The translations under genes and the position numbers were made by a program. The notes below the pieces were generated by a model. That model was not told where the DNA came from, made no database searches, and saw only the letters and a list, made by a program, of their open reading frames with translations. This document shows positions 55,021 through 64,000 of a stretch of DNA of 64,000 nt, piece after piece (position 1 is the stretch's first letter; each line of letters begins with the position of its first letter). The stretch comes from Eurosta solidaginis (taxonomy: Eukaryota > Arthropoda > Insecta > Diptera > Tephritidae). The DNA is taken from positions 361,725,739-361,789,738 of the forward strand of contig NC_090319.1 in assembly GCF_040869045.1 (NCBI RefSeq). Direction: 5' to 3'.

Positions 55021-55455
55021 ATTTCTAAGGTTTTATACAAATAAAACAATGTTCAGGAATTAAAATTTTTCAGAAATTAGAATCCCCTATAAACGAAGTG
55101 GTTCTAATTTGTGAGCGTTTACTGTACTTTTTTTGGTTCATATACGCCGCTAAAATATGCGGTTAGCTGAGCAACATTAAAAATTCAAAAAAATCTGGCT
55201 TATTGCATTTTTATCATTACAATAATCTTTCTTTATTATAATTTTTGTTTCTTTATATTCTCCCACGTGATCATTTGTTTTTGCCATGGAGATTTAATGC
55301 AAATACTCTAACCAATTTTAAATCATATTAAGCTTTACTCTATACGTACTCCATTTTAGGTTTCCTAGCAAACATTATTGTTTGATATTAACTTAGGACT
55401 TTTTTAACATCAAATAGTTTACAATGATAACCGGTCAACAATTTTTTGTATTAAG
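55021..55455. other. Unannotated AT-rich stretch
   Basis: No recognised gene or repeat. Confidence 0.4.
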
Positions 55456-55526
55456 TTTTATATGAGAATAGGCTTTTCTTGACCATATGGTTGCTATTTT
55501 TAGTGCAAGTAAAACTTCACTATTGC

Positions 55527-55562
55527 GACCCAACGTTTCGCTAAGCACCTTAGCTTCCTCAA
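55527..55562 (-). ncRNA. Hammerhead-ribozyme-like motif (left, C3 changed)
   Basis: Minus strand: TTGAGGA, stem II GCTAAG/CTTAGC with loop GTG, then GAAAC and GGGTC. The first base of the CUGANGA box is T instead of C, which should abolish catalysis. Confidence 0.55.
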
Positions 55563-55714
55563 GGGCGAAAAAATATATGTACAAAAAGTAACACAATTTG
55601 CATAACTGCAACTAACACATCGAAATCATCTGTGCGTGGTACATTTGCCAACTGAGTTGTGTTAGCTGTAGTTATGCAAATTGTGTTAATTTACGAACAT
55701 ATATTTTTTTGCCC

Positions 55715-55750
55715 CTGAGGAAGCTAAGGTGCTTAGCGAAACGTTGGGTC
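55715..55750 (+). ncRNA. Hammerhead-ribozyme-like motif (right, complete core)
   Basis: Plus strand: CTGAGGA (55715-55721) matches CUGANGA. Stem II GCTAAG/CTTAGC (55723-55728, 55732-55737) has a 3-base loop. GAAA (55738-55741) follows. A minimal stem III AC/GT (55741-55742, 55748-55749) leads to the U-H cleavage position at C55750. Stem I is weak: TTGC upstream can meet GCAA downstream only with extra bases. Minimal-stem-III hammerheads in Penelope-like terminal repeats are established knowledge. Activity is inference. Confidence 0.65.
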
Positions 55751-55821
55751 GCAATAGTGAAGTTTTACTTGCATTAAAAATAGCAACCATATGGCCAAGA
55801 AAAGCCTATTCTCATATAAAA

Positions 55822-56675
55822 TCAAATAATTTACTTAAGCAGCATCTAAAAGAGAATTATAGTGTTCTGAAAACAAAAGTTACCAACTTCAAATTTTCCC
55901 ATTCTAAACTCAAAGGAGTCAATAGAACAAGCACCGTTATATCCTATCAACTTCGTATGAACTGTTTCACTCTTGTGATAACGAAACGTTTATTGTCAAA
56001 TGGCAACGAATACTGGAACTCAAATCAAGGGCAAGAATTTAACTTAAAAAGCCTTAGAAAATATTTTAATTGCCAATATTGCGTTAGTGGTATTACTTTC
56101 TCCTTATAAATCTATGTACATTAAGTACGTGTTTTACTGAAATTGAGTACCGTCCCTGTGTCCCATAAGTGCTAAAACCACAAATCCATAACTCTTCTTA
56201 TATGTAATGTATGTCGTCTAGCATAGCAACACAGGAGTGAATAAATTTATACCAAAGCGAAATTGAAAATACGAATATGAAACGAAAGGGAAATTTATTG
56301 CGATTTCAGTAACGTTGACAAACGTTTTATTACATATTTCGACCATCTTAGTTAACGTAAGTTAAATATTTAACTCTCAATAAGACCAATCTCCATTGAA
56401 GATATATACATATATAATTGGTCCTGAAGTAGTCTCGAAATGATTCTCGCCAAAGTCTCGAAGTAAGACTTCGAAATAGTCTTGAAATTACCCTGAGGTC
56501 ATCTGCCAGTGCTATTTAAATAAGCCTGAAGCGATCCTGAAATTATCCCAAATCAGCCTTAAATAGTCTTGAAATCAATGCCAACACAATCCGAAATCAT
56601 CCGGAAAATAATCCTGAAGCGTGACGCAAGTCACCCCGCACTATTTAGGAAACAGTCCCGAAATATTCGCATCCA
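55822..56675. other. Unannotated AT-rich stretch
   Basis: Contains the end of the 126-codon ORF noted above and, near 56440-56640, many cctgaa/tcgaaa words without clear period. No recognised gene. Confidence 0.4.
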
Positions 56676-56689
56676 TGGCGTTGCAGCCG

Positions 56690-56955
56690 CCTAACGCACT
56701 GAGGGTCATGGGGTAAACTCCTGGCAAAAATAACATAAAAAATTTATAAAAAAGCTTTTTCAATTAGAAAAAATCGGAAGTATTTGGCAAGCACTCCGGG
56801 TATATTTCTGGCATGAAAATCTTCTCAGTTAAAACCCATCTGCCTTGCAGATTCCGTCTACGTTCGTAAAAACATGTAGGTCCCGTCGCGCCAATTTGTA
56901 TGAAAAATCAATGGGAGCGCAGTGCAAATTTGAAGAGAAGCTTGGTCTAAATCTA
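56690..56955 (+). mobile_element. SINE family A, copy 4, fused to an RTE remnant
   Basis: The head is badly decayed (gcagccgcctaacgcactga, ggggtaaactcctgg). The body is recognisable: aagcactccgggtatatttc, catctgccttgcagattccg, aaaacatgtaggtcccgtcg. RTE coding sequence begins directly at its 3' end near 56955, without the SINE's tail. Confidence 0.7.
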
Positions 56956-56959
56956 CCAC

Positions 56960-57985
56960 TGACAAGTTTTTCACAATGCGCCAAATCTTGGAAAAAAACC
57001 GCGAAAAAAGAGTCGACGCACATCATCTCTTCGTCGACTTTAAATCCGCCTTCGAGAACACGAAAAGGAGCTGCATATATGCCGCTTTGCCTGAATTTGG
57101 TTTCCCCGAAACACGTATACGGCTGTGCAAAGTGACGTTGATCAACATCATCAGCTCAGTCAGAATTGGGAAGGACCTCTCCGAGCCGTTCGAAACTAAA
57201 CGAGGTTTCAAACAGGGTGACCCCTATCGTGCGATTTCTTTAATTTGGTGCTGGAGAAAATTATACTAGCTGCAGAACTTAACCGCTCTGGAATAATATT
57301 CTATAAAAGCGTGCAATTACTGGCATATGCTGATGACATTGATATCATCGGCATGAACACCCGCGCCGTTAGTTCTGCTTAGTCCTAACTGGAAAAAGAA
57401 GTGGTAAAGATGTGTTTAATGGTGAATGAGGACAAAACGAAGTATCTGCTGTCATCCAGCGAAGAGTCAGCGTATACGCGCCTTGGCAACCATGCTTTCG
57501 AAATAGTAAAAGACTTCGTTTATATGGGAACGAGCACTGAAATCCAGCGAAGAATAAATCTTGCCAATAAATGCTACTTTGGACTATATAGGCAATTGAA
57601 AAGTAAAGTCCTCTCTCGGCGAACGAAAATCATACTCTACAAGTCACTTATCGTACCCGTCCTGCTATATGCGGCAGAAGCATGGACCATGACAACAGCA
57701 GATGAAGTGGCTTTTGGAGTGTTCGAGAGAAAAGTTCTTCGAAAGATTTATGGACCTCTACACTTTGCAGATGGCGAGTACCGAAGAAGATTTTATGATT
57801 AGCGGTACGAGCTTTACGCAGATATCAAAAAAGTCCAGCGAATTAATATGCAGCGGCTACGCTGGCTAGGCAATGTTATGAGAATGAAATACGATGATCC
57901 GGCTAAGAAAGTGTTTATATCGGAGCCCGCCTATGGAAGCAGAAGAAGAGGGCGGCCCTAACTCCGCTGGAAGGACCAGGTGGAA
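56960..57985 (+). pseudogene. RTE-type LINE reverse transcriptase remnant
   Basis: The main pieces are 56976-57269 and 57401-57802, with linking sequence in other frames. Motifs: HHLFVDFKSAFENTKRSC (motif 3 with catalytic Asp), LSEPFETKRGFKQGDP, a catalytic LAYADDIDIIG near 57320, MVNEDKTKYLLSS, and KIILYKSLIVPVLLYAAEAW. A stop lies at 57800-57802, after which RLRWLGNVMRMKYDDPAKKV continues in the same style. These are typical of RTE-clade LINEs of insects. Several frameshifts and stops are present, and the endonuclease half is missing. The fragment at 24688-25215 is the same family. Confidence 0.8.
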
Positions 57986-59339
57986 AACGATTTAAATGGA
58001 AAGTCAAAAACAAATACCTGTAATTTTTTTTTAACTTTGTTCGTTTTTGATAAAATTCAATCGCAAATTAAAACGTAATATACTATCGTGGCTTCCAATG
58101 TTCTAATGACAGCCTCATTTTGAATTGAGAGTTAAAACCATTTAATTATTTGAATTTACGATTATTGCAGAAAAATGCCTCACATTTTTCTCTAAAATAC
58201 ACTCGTATTTTCATCCATAATTAGCTTAACGTCTTTATTATAATTGTCACAGAAATTAATTAACCGAAATTTCAGCTCCCATACTCGCCTTCCTTTACCA
58301 GATTTAAATTGTTTTGCCCAACCACAAATCGCTGAAACAAAATTTCCCACTCTACTGCAATTACTTTCGTCTTACTTCAAATTACAAATTCATCAATGAG
58401 ATGGCATACTTCTACTAATCAACCTAAATTCTCATTTTCGCTTAAGCATTTTTCTGTTGCAAGCTAAAACGTTTTACACCTGTCGTTTAGCTAACTGTTA
58501 TTATCTGTTCTTACAAAAAATTACCCACATGCGCTGAAAGAACGTAAATCATCATCTAGTGAAGGTTGTCCGTTTTGATGGAAGCTAAGGAAAATGAATA
58601 CGAACAATAATTACTTCGACCAAGACATAAGTACGTATGTGCGTAACAACGTATCCTCCTCTCAATAGAGCCTACTCCAATGATATTATCTTTTATGAGT
58701 CGTAACTGAAGATACTGCTAATGAAATTGCCTTGCGTAAATGAACTATCGCCTAAATATTTTGAGCATTTTTTTCTTTTGAATATGCCTCATCATTCAGT
58801 TAATTAATTTTCTAAATACATACGTGGAAGGTAACAGGGAAGAAAAAGGGGAATATTGAGGGAGCTTCAGAAAAATTACAAAAATGTTTTGTTAATATGG
58901 ACGTGCTTTAATTGCTTTCATCTTGCAGAGCTTAAATATTTGTGACTTCTTCTCTCATTCATATCATCAATACGAAACCATTAGGCAAAGTATCATTGAA
59001 TGGGCGATAGATCAACCAAAATTTAGTTCAGAAATATGGTCTATTTCTACCTAAGTAGTTATAGTTTTATTCAGATACAAAACAACATAGACATATTAGA
59101 GATAAATAATTACTAAAACGTAAGTTGATAATCAGACTTGAATACCCAATGTATTTTTCTCAGGTGAAGCCATAATAGACAACTAAATTCACAGGCCCGA
59201 GGGTTCGGTGTGAAAAAATCGTTCAGATGCAGTCGTACAAGTACCACATTCAATATTGGAAAACAGCTCCCAATCCGCAATATACCAGTTATCTCACGTC
59301 TCGTGGGAGATGTAAAAAAATTAAAGGTGCGGAGGAACT
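57986..59339. other. Unannotated AT-rich stretch
   Basis: No recognised gene or repeat. The right side approaches the LTR of the errantivirus-like element, whose outer limit is not fixed. Confidence 0.45.
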
Positions 59340-59701
59340 CACTGTCCTCCGATACTTGTGAAATGAAAGAAAGAACGATTTCAGATTAACGTCACAACTT
59401 CTTTATTCGTGCCACTTGCACGCTAATTGACTACTGCCCTAAATATACGTTGTAACTTACTTAAATAACTTTTTAGATTAACTAAAATGTTTACATTGCA
59501 GTTCCCATGCTTTACCCAGAACTGCTCGCTTGTGTAAACAGGAAATGCTTAGCGTGCGATTCCCATAACTAATGTAAGGTGACCTGATCGATGGTTGCGC
59601 GTGTGCCGCGTCAGCGACTTTATTCTGTTGAACTAAATAAGTCACATGCTTAGCAACGTGATCGTAGGGTGTGCCGTATTATGGTACCTATGCGTGTAAC
59701 T
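59340..59701 (-). repeat. 3' LTR of the errantivirus-like element (outer end uncertain)
   Basis: The minus strand starts AGTTACACGC at 59701, directly after the purine tract; AGT starts are typical of errantiviral LTRs. AATAAAGAAG (about 59395-59404) is a polyadenylation-like signal. The distal boundary near 59340 is a guess, since the matching 5' LTR is outside the window. Confidence 0.55.
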
Positions 59702-59715
59702 CCTCCCCCTTTAAA
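59702..59715 (-). promoter_or_regulatory. Polypurine tract of the errantivirus-like element
   Basis: The minus strand reads TTTAAAGGGGGAGG immediately before AGTTAC. Confidence 0.75.
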
Positions 59716-59973
59716 GATCTGCGTCTCGTAGATCAAATGTCGAAAAGCGTGAGGGGGAGAAATTTTATAAGGAGTGATTGCGGCCTTCTGGTGATGATTT
59801 AGTACTGACGCTTGTGACTGGCAGGCTAGGATCTGAGCGATAAAATGCAGGTGCAGATTTGCCTTTGGGGGTCCTATTTATGCTAATGTTTCCCGTCTAA
59901 TGCGTTGGAATTTGAACCGGTGGAAGGTCTAGTTACTTTGTGTAACATCTCCACAGCGTTCCGGCAATAAGGG

Positions 59974-61309
59974 CTATTGCGCAAATCGATAAACTTCTGT
60001 AACGATAGAAAAATTGATTTTTTCATTGACATAGCCTAGATACTTAACATTCTCCATTGTGATGTCGTGGATGTACTCCAAGTTGACTTTCATGGTATGG
60101 TTTTTTATGTTAGAAAGTACGGCTGGGAGGGCGTGTGCGGTAACAGCTTCATTGCTGGAAAATTCCTGATCGCCAATCTTGATTGACTCGTTGTTGAATT
60201 GAATTACGTATGTGCCATTAATAGTAATTGTGGCATTGTTGCTCCTTATTATGCCCTGGTAGTTTGAAATGAAAATGGTGTTTTCGTTTACCAGCTCTAT
60301 ACGGGATCCGTTCCGTCTAATAAATTGACAACTAGCAGCCCCACCTTTTAAGAGTCGTGGCAGGCAGCTGTTTTCTTCCAGCGCAATCAAGGACTCGGAG
60401 CTGCATACTGTGGATGAGCCGATAACCATGCAATCCTTCGTCAACCCGTATGTCTCCTCTTGACTGACCAGCATTCTGTAGAACGGTAAGTCCACTTGTT
60501 TACCAGCGTAGATTCCAGCGCGGGTAATCAGAAGATTGTATTTACTGGCCGTCACTTTCGGCATCGATAGGACGTAGAGTAGAAGTGTCCCGTTTGTGAG
60601 GACCGATGGTTGGTCATATTCGATTGCCTCAATTACATTCTGGTATGGGAGGGTTTCTGTTTCGGATAGGATTTGGTTCACTTCGTCTATGTCTAGCAAG
60701 TTGGTATTAACAATTCCTCGCTTTGCCAATTGACATGCTCGCACAAATTCATTGACCTCTTCACGAATGAGGACGATGTTGCGAAGTGCGCTTTGCTCGA
60801 ATTCGATTCCTTCTGTTTCCTTTACTACGTAGTTGGTGCGGTTCACCACTTCTTCAATTCGTTTCAATACTTCTTCGGTGGTTGCGAATAGCTTTCTATT
60901 GACCTTATATTGATGGTTGTTGTTCGCTATTATCTGGTTTTGGCTGTGGAGGATGTTATTCCAATCTGTTGCGTCAGGCGATCCTGCCAGCCATTTCCAT
61001 GCTGACCCAATCCAGTCAATGGATCGGGTGACTCTAGTCTTGCTTGTGCTTCTCATCAACTCTTCGAGTCGTTCGAGTGTTTGGTTGATGTAGTGCTGGG
61101 CTAAGAGTTGCTCGTCGGTTCGTTTGATTAGATGACTTGCTAATTTATCGATTTGAGTCACCATCGTGGTGTACTTTTGTAGGTCGATGACGTGTATGAG
61201 TTTGAATGAGCCCCCTATGATCCACCCATCCCCGCTCTGGATGGATATTATTGGGGCCTTGTAGTTGAATATGTGTAGTGCGCTGATGGCTGATGCCAGC
61301 AGTGGGAAT
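59974..61309 (-). pseudogene. Errantiviral envelope (env) gene, truncated at the membrane end
   Basis: About 444 codons, likely the 3' exon of a spliced env: the frame has no in-frame ATG at its start, and a splice acceptor-like ttgcgttgcag precedes it. Visible features are a furin-type RVTR site at residues 96-99 followed by SIDWIGSAWKWLAG, as in insect F-like fusion proteins. A helical region with many Glu/Leu follows, then a Cys-containing half and several N-X-S/T sites. The frame stops after VTEVYRFAQ without a membrane anchor. A short tail-like stretch (VEMLHKVTRPSTG) occurs just downstream in another frame, up to a stop at 59883. Envelope proteins mediate cell entry in intact relatives; this one lacks the anchor and should be inactive. 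Confidence 0.8.
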
Positions 61310-61320
61310 CTGCAACGCAA

Positions 61321-61769
61321 GATGTTAATTCTAATCTAATGTAGTTAGTGGTTGTTATGTTCTAAGTACTAAGTTACGGTTATCTATTTAATAAAAAAGA
61401 AAAAAAATGTTATTGATAGTAGGAAAGTATTATTAGTAAGCGGAATTCTTAAGATTAGATTGATTATCATTAAACTAGCGTTACTGTTTTAGTTTAGGAT
61501 TTTCGCCTTTCTAGCGATGTTAATTTGTTAATGTGTCGGTGGTTTACAAATTATGATTAGTGGGGAAGATTAAAATAAAATTTAAAAATTTTGCTTTATA
61601 CTGTTATTACAAAGGGTTTCAAAAATAAAAAGGGAACAAAAAATTAGGAAAATTAAAAAGGTGAAAAATTTTGGTTGTCTTTTTTTGTATCCTTTTTCAT
61701 TGCATTAATATTTTAATTTTATTTTTATTTGTTTATTTGTTTTTGTTAAAAAAAAAAAAATTGTTTTAT
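61321..61769. other. AT-rich spacer upstream of env
   Basis: AT-rich sequence with no ORF. It is intron-like relative to the spliced env and contains aaaa/tttt runs. Confidence 0.5.
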
Positions 61770-62045
61770 TTTTCTTAGCGGATGAGGCGCATAAGCTTAA
61801 GTATTTTTTTTTTTTTTTTTTTTGAGAATTAAATATTCATTTGCTTAGCGGATTAGGCGCATAAGCTCAATTTTTTCTTTTTTTCTTTTTCATCTACGGA
61901 TTAGGCGCAGAGAATTAAATAAATAGTTGCTTAGCGGATTAGGCGAATAAGCTCAAATTTTTTCTGTTTCATCTACGGATTAGGCGCAGAGAGTTAAATA
62001 AATATTTGCTTAGCGGATTAGGCGCATAAGCTCAAATTTTTCTTT
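61770..62045 (-). repeat. Alternating tandem repeats between pol and env
   Basis: Plus-strand gcttagcggattaggcgcat units (near 61778, 61842, 61931, 62009) alternate with atctacggattaggcgcaga units (near 61890, 61971). They are separated by poly-T and aattaaataaat spacers. The period is about 70-80 bases. The shared core is cggattaggcgca. The position is between the pol stop and the env exon. Confidence 0.85.
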
Positions 62046-62267
62046 TTATCTCCTGGACCAGAGGTGTTAACATTTCTCGAACCAGCTATGGGGAGATCGC
62101 CAGAATCCCGTTTGGAAGTAGTGTAGCCATTTGTCAAATTCGATGGCACTACGAGCCTACTAAGGCACGATTTGTCCCACTTACAAGCCCGCTCTTGTTA
62201 GATAAACTCCCTCTTGGTGCCAGATCTTTTATAATTTCTTTTCATGTTTTTTGTATGTTTGTTTGTT

Positions 62268-63506
62268 TTATTGTGTGGGGGCAGTTTGTCCCCTTCTTTT
62301 TATATTTTTAATGTGGAGTTTATGAATTTTTTTCCCACTAAGTGTGGTGACTGAAACTTTATTGTCTTTTGAAACGATTTCTTTCTTGTATAGAGGTTTT
62401 TGCTTCCCCTTTATTTGCTTATCCTTCACGTATATGACGTCATTTTCGTCATAACGCTCCGGTAGCATCCTTTTTTCATTGTGTCTTTTTATCTGAGCCA
62501 TTTGCTTTTCCCTCAATAGTGCTTTAATTTGGCTATTCATTTTTCTGCTCTGGTCAAGGAGTTCTTGGAAGTTGGAGGCTTGTGAGCGATTAAAAAATAT
62601 GTCTGTTGGTCTTTTGTTCGTTACCGAGTGGACTGAATTATTATAGCGATCTACAGCTATGATAACAAGTTCCTTGGTCCTGAGGGCTTCAGTCTCCGCC
62701 TTTAGGCATCTAAAAATTTCAAGCAACGTAGAGTGAAATCTCTCGATTTGGCCGTTCACCTCGCTCCTCTGAGTTGGGGTGCGGTAAAGCTGAATTCCTA
62801 GAGATTCTAACAAGCTTTGTATAACAGGGCTAATCAATCCGCGTTCGTTATCAGTGACTAAAATTCTAGGGGTGGTGAAATAGTGCAGAAATTTCACTAT
62901 TTTTTGCCTAAGGTGCAGGGTTCCTTTGTTTCTGATGTGAAAAAGCTTTGCGAATTTAGAAAATTTATCGATGCAACTTAAAAATTTTTCCCCTTGAATT
63001 TCGAATATATCTAAGTGAAGGATCTCGCACGGTCGCGATGGGATTGGTGTAGCCTGTAATTCTGGCCTATGGGGGTGCCTGTCGTACTTACTGAGTCTAC
63101 ACGTCTCACAAGCCAGTACATATTTCCTAATTTGACTGCTCATCTTGGGAAAATAGCAACGCTCGAGAAGTTGTTTCCTATTCTCCGTGGCATTACGGTG
63201 AGCCCTCTTGTGCTCCTTTGCTATTGCTTCACACACACTATCTGGATTTCGTAAGTCCTCCACAAGGGTTTGCGCTATTCGTACCTTGTAGTTGGTAAAA
63301 TGGTCTAAATAAACCCTCTGTAATAGACCTAACTGATCTTCCGGTATTTTGATACCATTGATGACATTTGGGCTCAGTTTTTCTTTCAAGATGCTAATTA
63401 GTTCGTTTTCACTAATGTTTTCTATCCCTACGTAGTGAGTGTCCAGGGTGCGGTTCTTCGTAGATTTGAAGTCTGCCCCCGAACACAATTTGGTTTCTGA
63501 AAACAT
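62268..63506 (-). CDS. Integrase region of the errantivirus-like pol
   Basis: 412 codons. Near residue 130, a zinc-binding HHCC motif is visible: KEHKRAHRN then CETC. The catalytic core shows LHLDIFE (first Asp), LVTDNERGL (second Asp) and NGQIERFHSTLLE (Glu). The C-terminal part is basic (KRHNEKRMLPERYDENDV, then YKKEIVSK). The reading frame is intact from the zinc motif to the stop at 62268. At its start, however, it is reached only after a frame change near 63480, so pol as a whole is broken. Integrase joins element cDNA to host DNA. Start codon use is not meaningful, as this is an internal part of pol. Confidence 0.8.
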   Translation of the reverse strand: MFSETKLCSGADFKSTKNRTLDTHYVGIENISENELISILKEKLSPNVINGIKIPEDQLGLLQRVYLDHFTNYKVRIAQTLVEDLRNPDSVCEAIAKEHKRAHRNATENRKQLLERCYFPKMSSQIRKYVLACETCRLSKYDRHPHRPELQATPIPSRPCEILHLDIFEIQGEKFLSCIDKFSKFAKLFHIRNKGTLHLRQKIVKFLHYFTTPRILVTDNERGLISPVIQSLLESLGIQLYRTPTQRSEVNGQIERFHSTLLEIFRCLKAETEALRTKELVIIAVDRYNNSVHSVTNKRPTDIFFNRSQASNFQELLDQSRKMNSQIKALLREKQMAQIKRHNEKRMLPERYDENDVIYVKDKQIKGKQKPLYKKEIVSKDNKVSVTTLSGKKIHKLHIKNIKRRGQTAPTQ

Positions 63507-64000
63507 TTAGTGGTACTTCCACGAAGGGGATCAGCTCTGTGTTATCCTGTTCTGCGCTATCGACTGTATCGGAATCTGATCCCATGGTTGCATTCTGACT
63601 ACCGACCTCGAATGTGGGCGGCATTGAATCCGTCAATTGGTTTACTTGGGTTTTTAGACGAGAAAGGGCATCAGCCACGACGTTAGATTTTCCGGGTTTG
63701 TAGATAAGTTCATAATTGTACTCTTCGCTCCGGGCTTTCCATCGCTTCAGCTTAGCATTTTAGTTGCGATTGCTGAGGGAGAAAGTTAGTGGTTGGTGGT
63801 CGGTGAATATACGTATTTTCCTGGCACCATACAAGTAATTTCGCAGATTGTCTAACGCCCAAACGATGGCGAGCATCTCTTTTTCATTTGTAGCGTACCC
63901 TTCCTCTGTGGTTGTTAAGCTTCTCGATATAAACGCAATTGGCTTGTCTCTACCATTATAGTCCTGCGACAATACCGCGCCAATAGCGTAGTCTGAGGCG
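63412..64000 (-). pseudogene. RNase H region of the errantivirus-like pol
   Basis: Open from the window edge: ASDYAIGAVLSQDYNGRDK, then PIAFISRSLTTTEEGYATNE, MLAIVWALDNLRNYLYG and FTDHQPLTFSLSNRN. These are the RNase H domain of a gypsy-type pol with its catalytic Asp, Glu and Asp regions. A TAA follows NRN near 63757. The frame continues with NVVADALSRL at 63680 and shifts near 63480 into the integrase frame. The RT part is outside the window. Confidence 0.75.

Larger units (their letters stand above)
55456..55821. mobile_element. Penelope-type inverted pair with hammerhead-like motifs
   Basis: Arms of about 165 bases (55456-55620 and 55660-55821) are reverse complements around a spacer of about 40 bases. 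Each carries one hammerhead-ribozyme-like block, on the minus strand at left and the plus strand at right. The layout parallels the Penelope-like pair at 6886-8315, including the shared gcgaaacgttg word. No RT or GIY-YIG coding remains. The 126-codon plus ORF starting in the right arm (55729-56109) has no domain I recognise. Confidence 0.65.
59340..64000 (-). mobile_element. Errantivirus-like LTR retroelement (3' part, runs off the window)
   Basis: Minus-strand order from the right edge: RNase H, integrase, tandem-repeat region, env, polypurine tract, LTR. Pol followed by a spliced env with an F-protein-like fusion segment is the layout of insect errantiviruses (gypsy, 17.6, ZAM and relatives). 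gag, protease, RT and the 5' LTR must lie beyond base 64000. Coding is damaged by a stop, a frameshift, and a shortened env end, so this copy is a fossil. Confidence 0.8.

Noticed and set aside
61770..62045. CRISPR-like array (repeats with spacers)
   Set aside because: The setting is an insect retroelement, units are of two alternating types, and spacers are low-complexity T or A/T runs, so tandem repeats explain it.

Overview
This 64 kb window looks like gene-poor, transposon-dense nuclear DNA from a fly. It is AT-rich, has no operon-like gene packing, and every coding stretch I can recognise belongs to a transposable element. The mix (Ty3/gypsy copies with a tRNA-Leu-type primer site, an env-bearing errantivirus-like element, a piggyBac, Penelope-like elements, an R1-clade LINE, RTE/I/Jockey-type LINEs and a tRNA-Gly-headed SINE) fits Diptera. 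Several dispersed repeats resemble ones I associate with tephritid fruit flies, but that placement is inference. I found no convincing host protein gene, tRNA or rRNA gene.

Layout. 1-5.5 kb: CCTTT microsatellite, dispersed repeats, and a piggyBac end split by a SINE with a clean target duplication. 6.3-10.6 kb: a nested stack. Helitron-like ends enclose a TTAA-flanked piggyBac, which encloses an inverted pair of Penelope-like 3' ends with a GIY-YIG fragment; a solo LTR lies in the right part. 12-14 kb: SINE and a TATCGAT-rich repeat. 14.9-20.2 kb: an R1-clade-like LINE (ORF1 intact, ORF2 internally deleted) inserted in a (CTTTAA)n hexanucleotide array present on both sides. 21.5 kb: a small hAT-like MITE with perfect terminal repeats and 8-bp target duplication. 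22-26.4 kb: I-type and RTE-type LINE remnants plus dispersed repeats. 27-37.8 kb: SINE copies, an LTR fragment between inverted arms, a TATCGAT repeat and a gutted LINE.

38-45.8 kb: a complete but coding-dead Ty3/gypsy element on the minus strand (two ~740-bp LTRs, tRNA-Leu-like PBS, PPT, 4-bp ATAT duplication) that split an older transposase-like pseudogene. 46-55 kb: two minus-strand LINE remnants, a solo LTR with the same ATAT duplication, and a GC-rich island. 55.5-58 kb: an inverted pair of hammerhead-ribozyme-like motifs in a Penelope-type arrangement, then a SINE fused to an RTE remnant. 59.3-64 kb: the 3' part of an errantivirus-like element on the minus strand (RNase H, integrase, unusual tandem repeats, env, LTR), cut by the window edge.

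The elements do not work together as a pathway; what they show is layering. The best leads are the LINE inside the hexanucleotide array, the hammerhead-like pairs in two Penelope-type families, the nested stack, and the paralogous empty site for the SINE. Coordinates of dispersed repeats were aligned by eye and are approximate by about 5-20 bases unless a target duplication fixes them.
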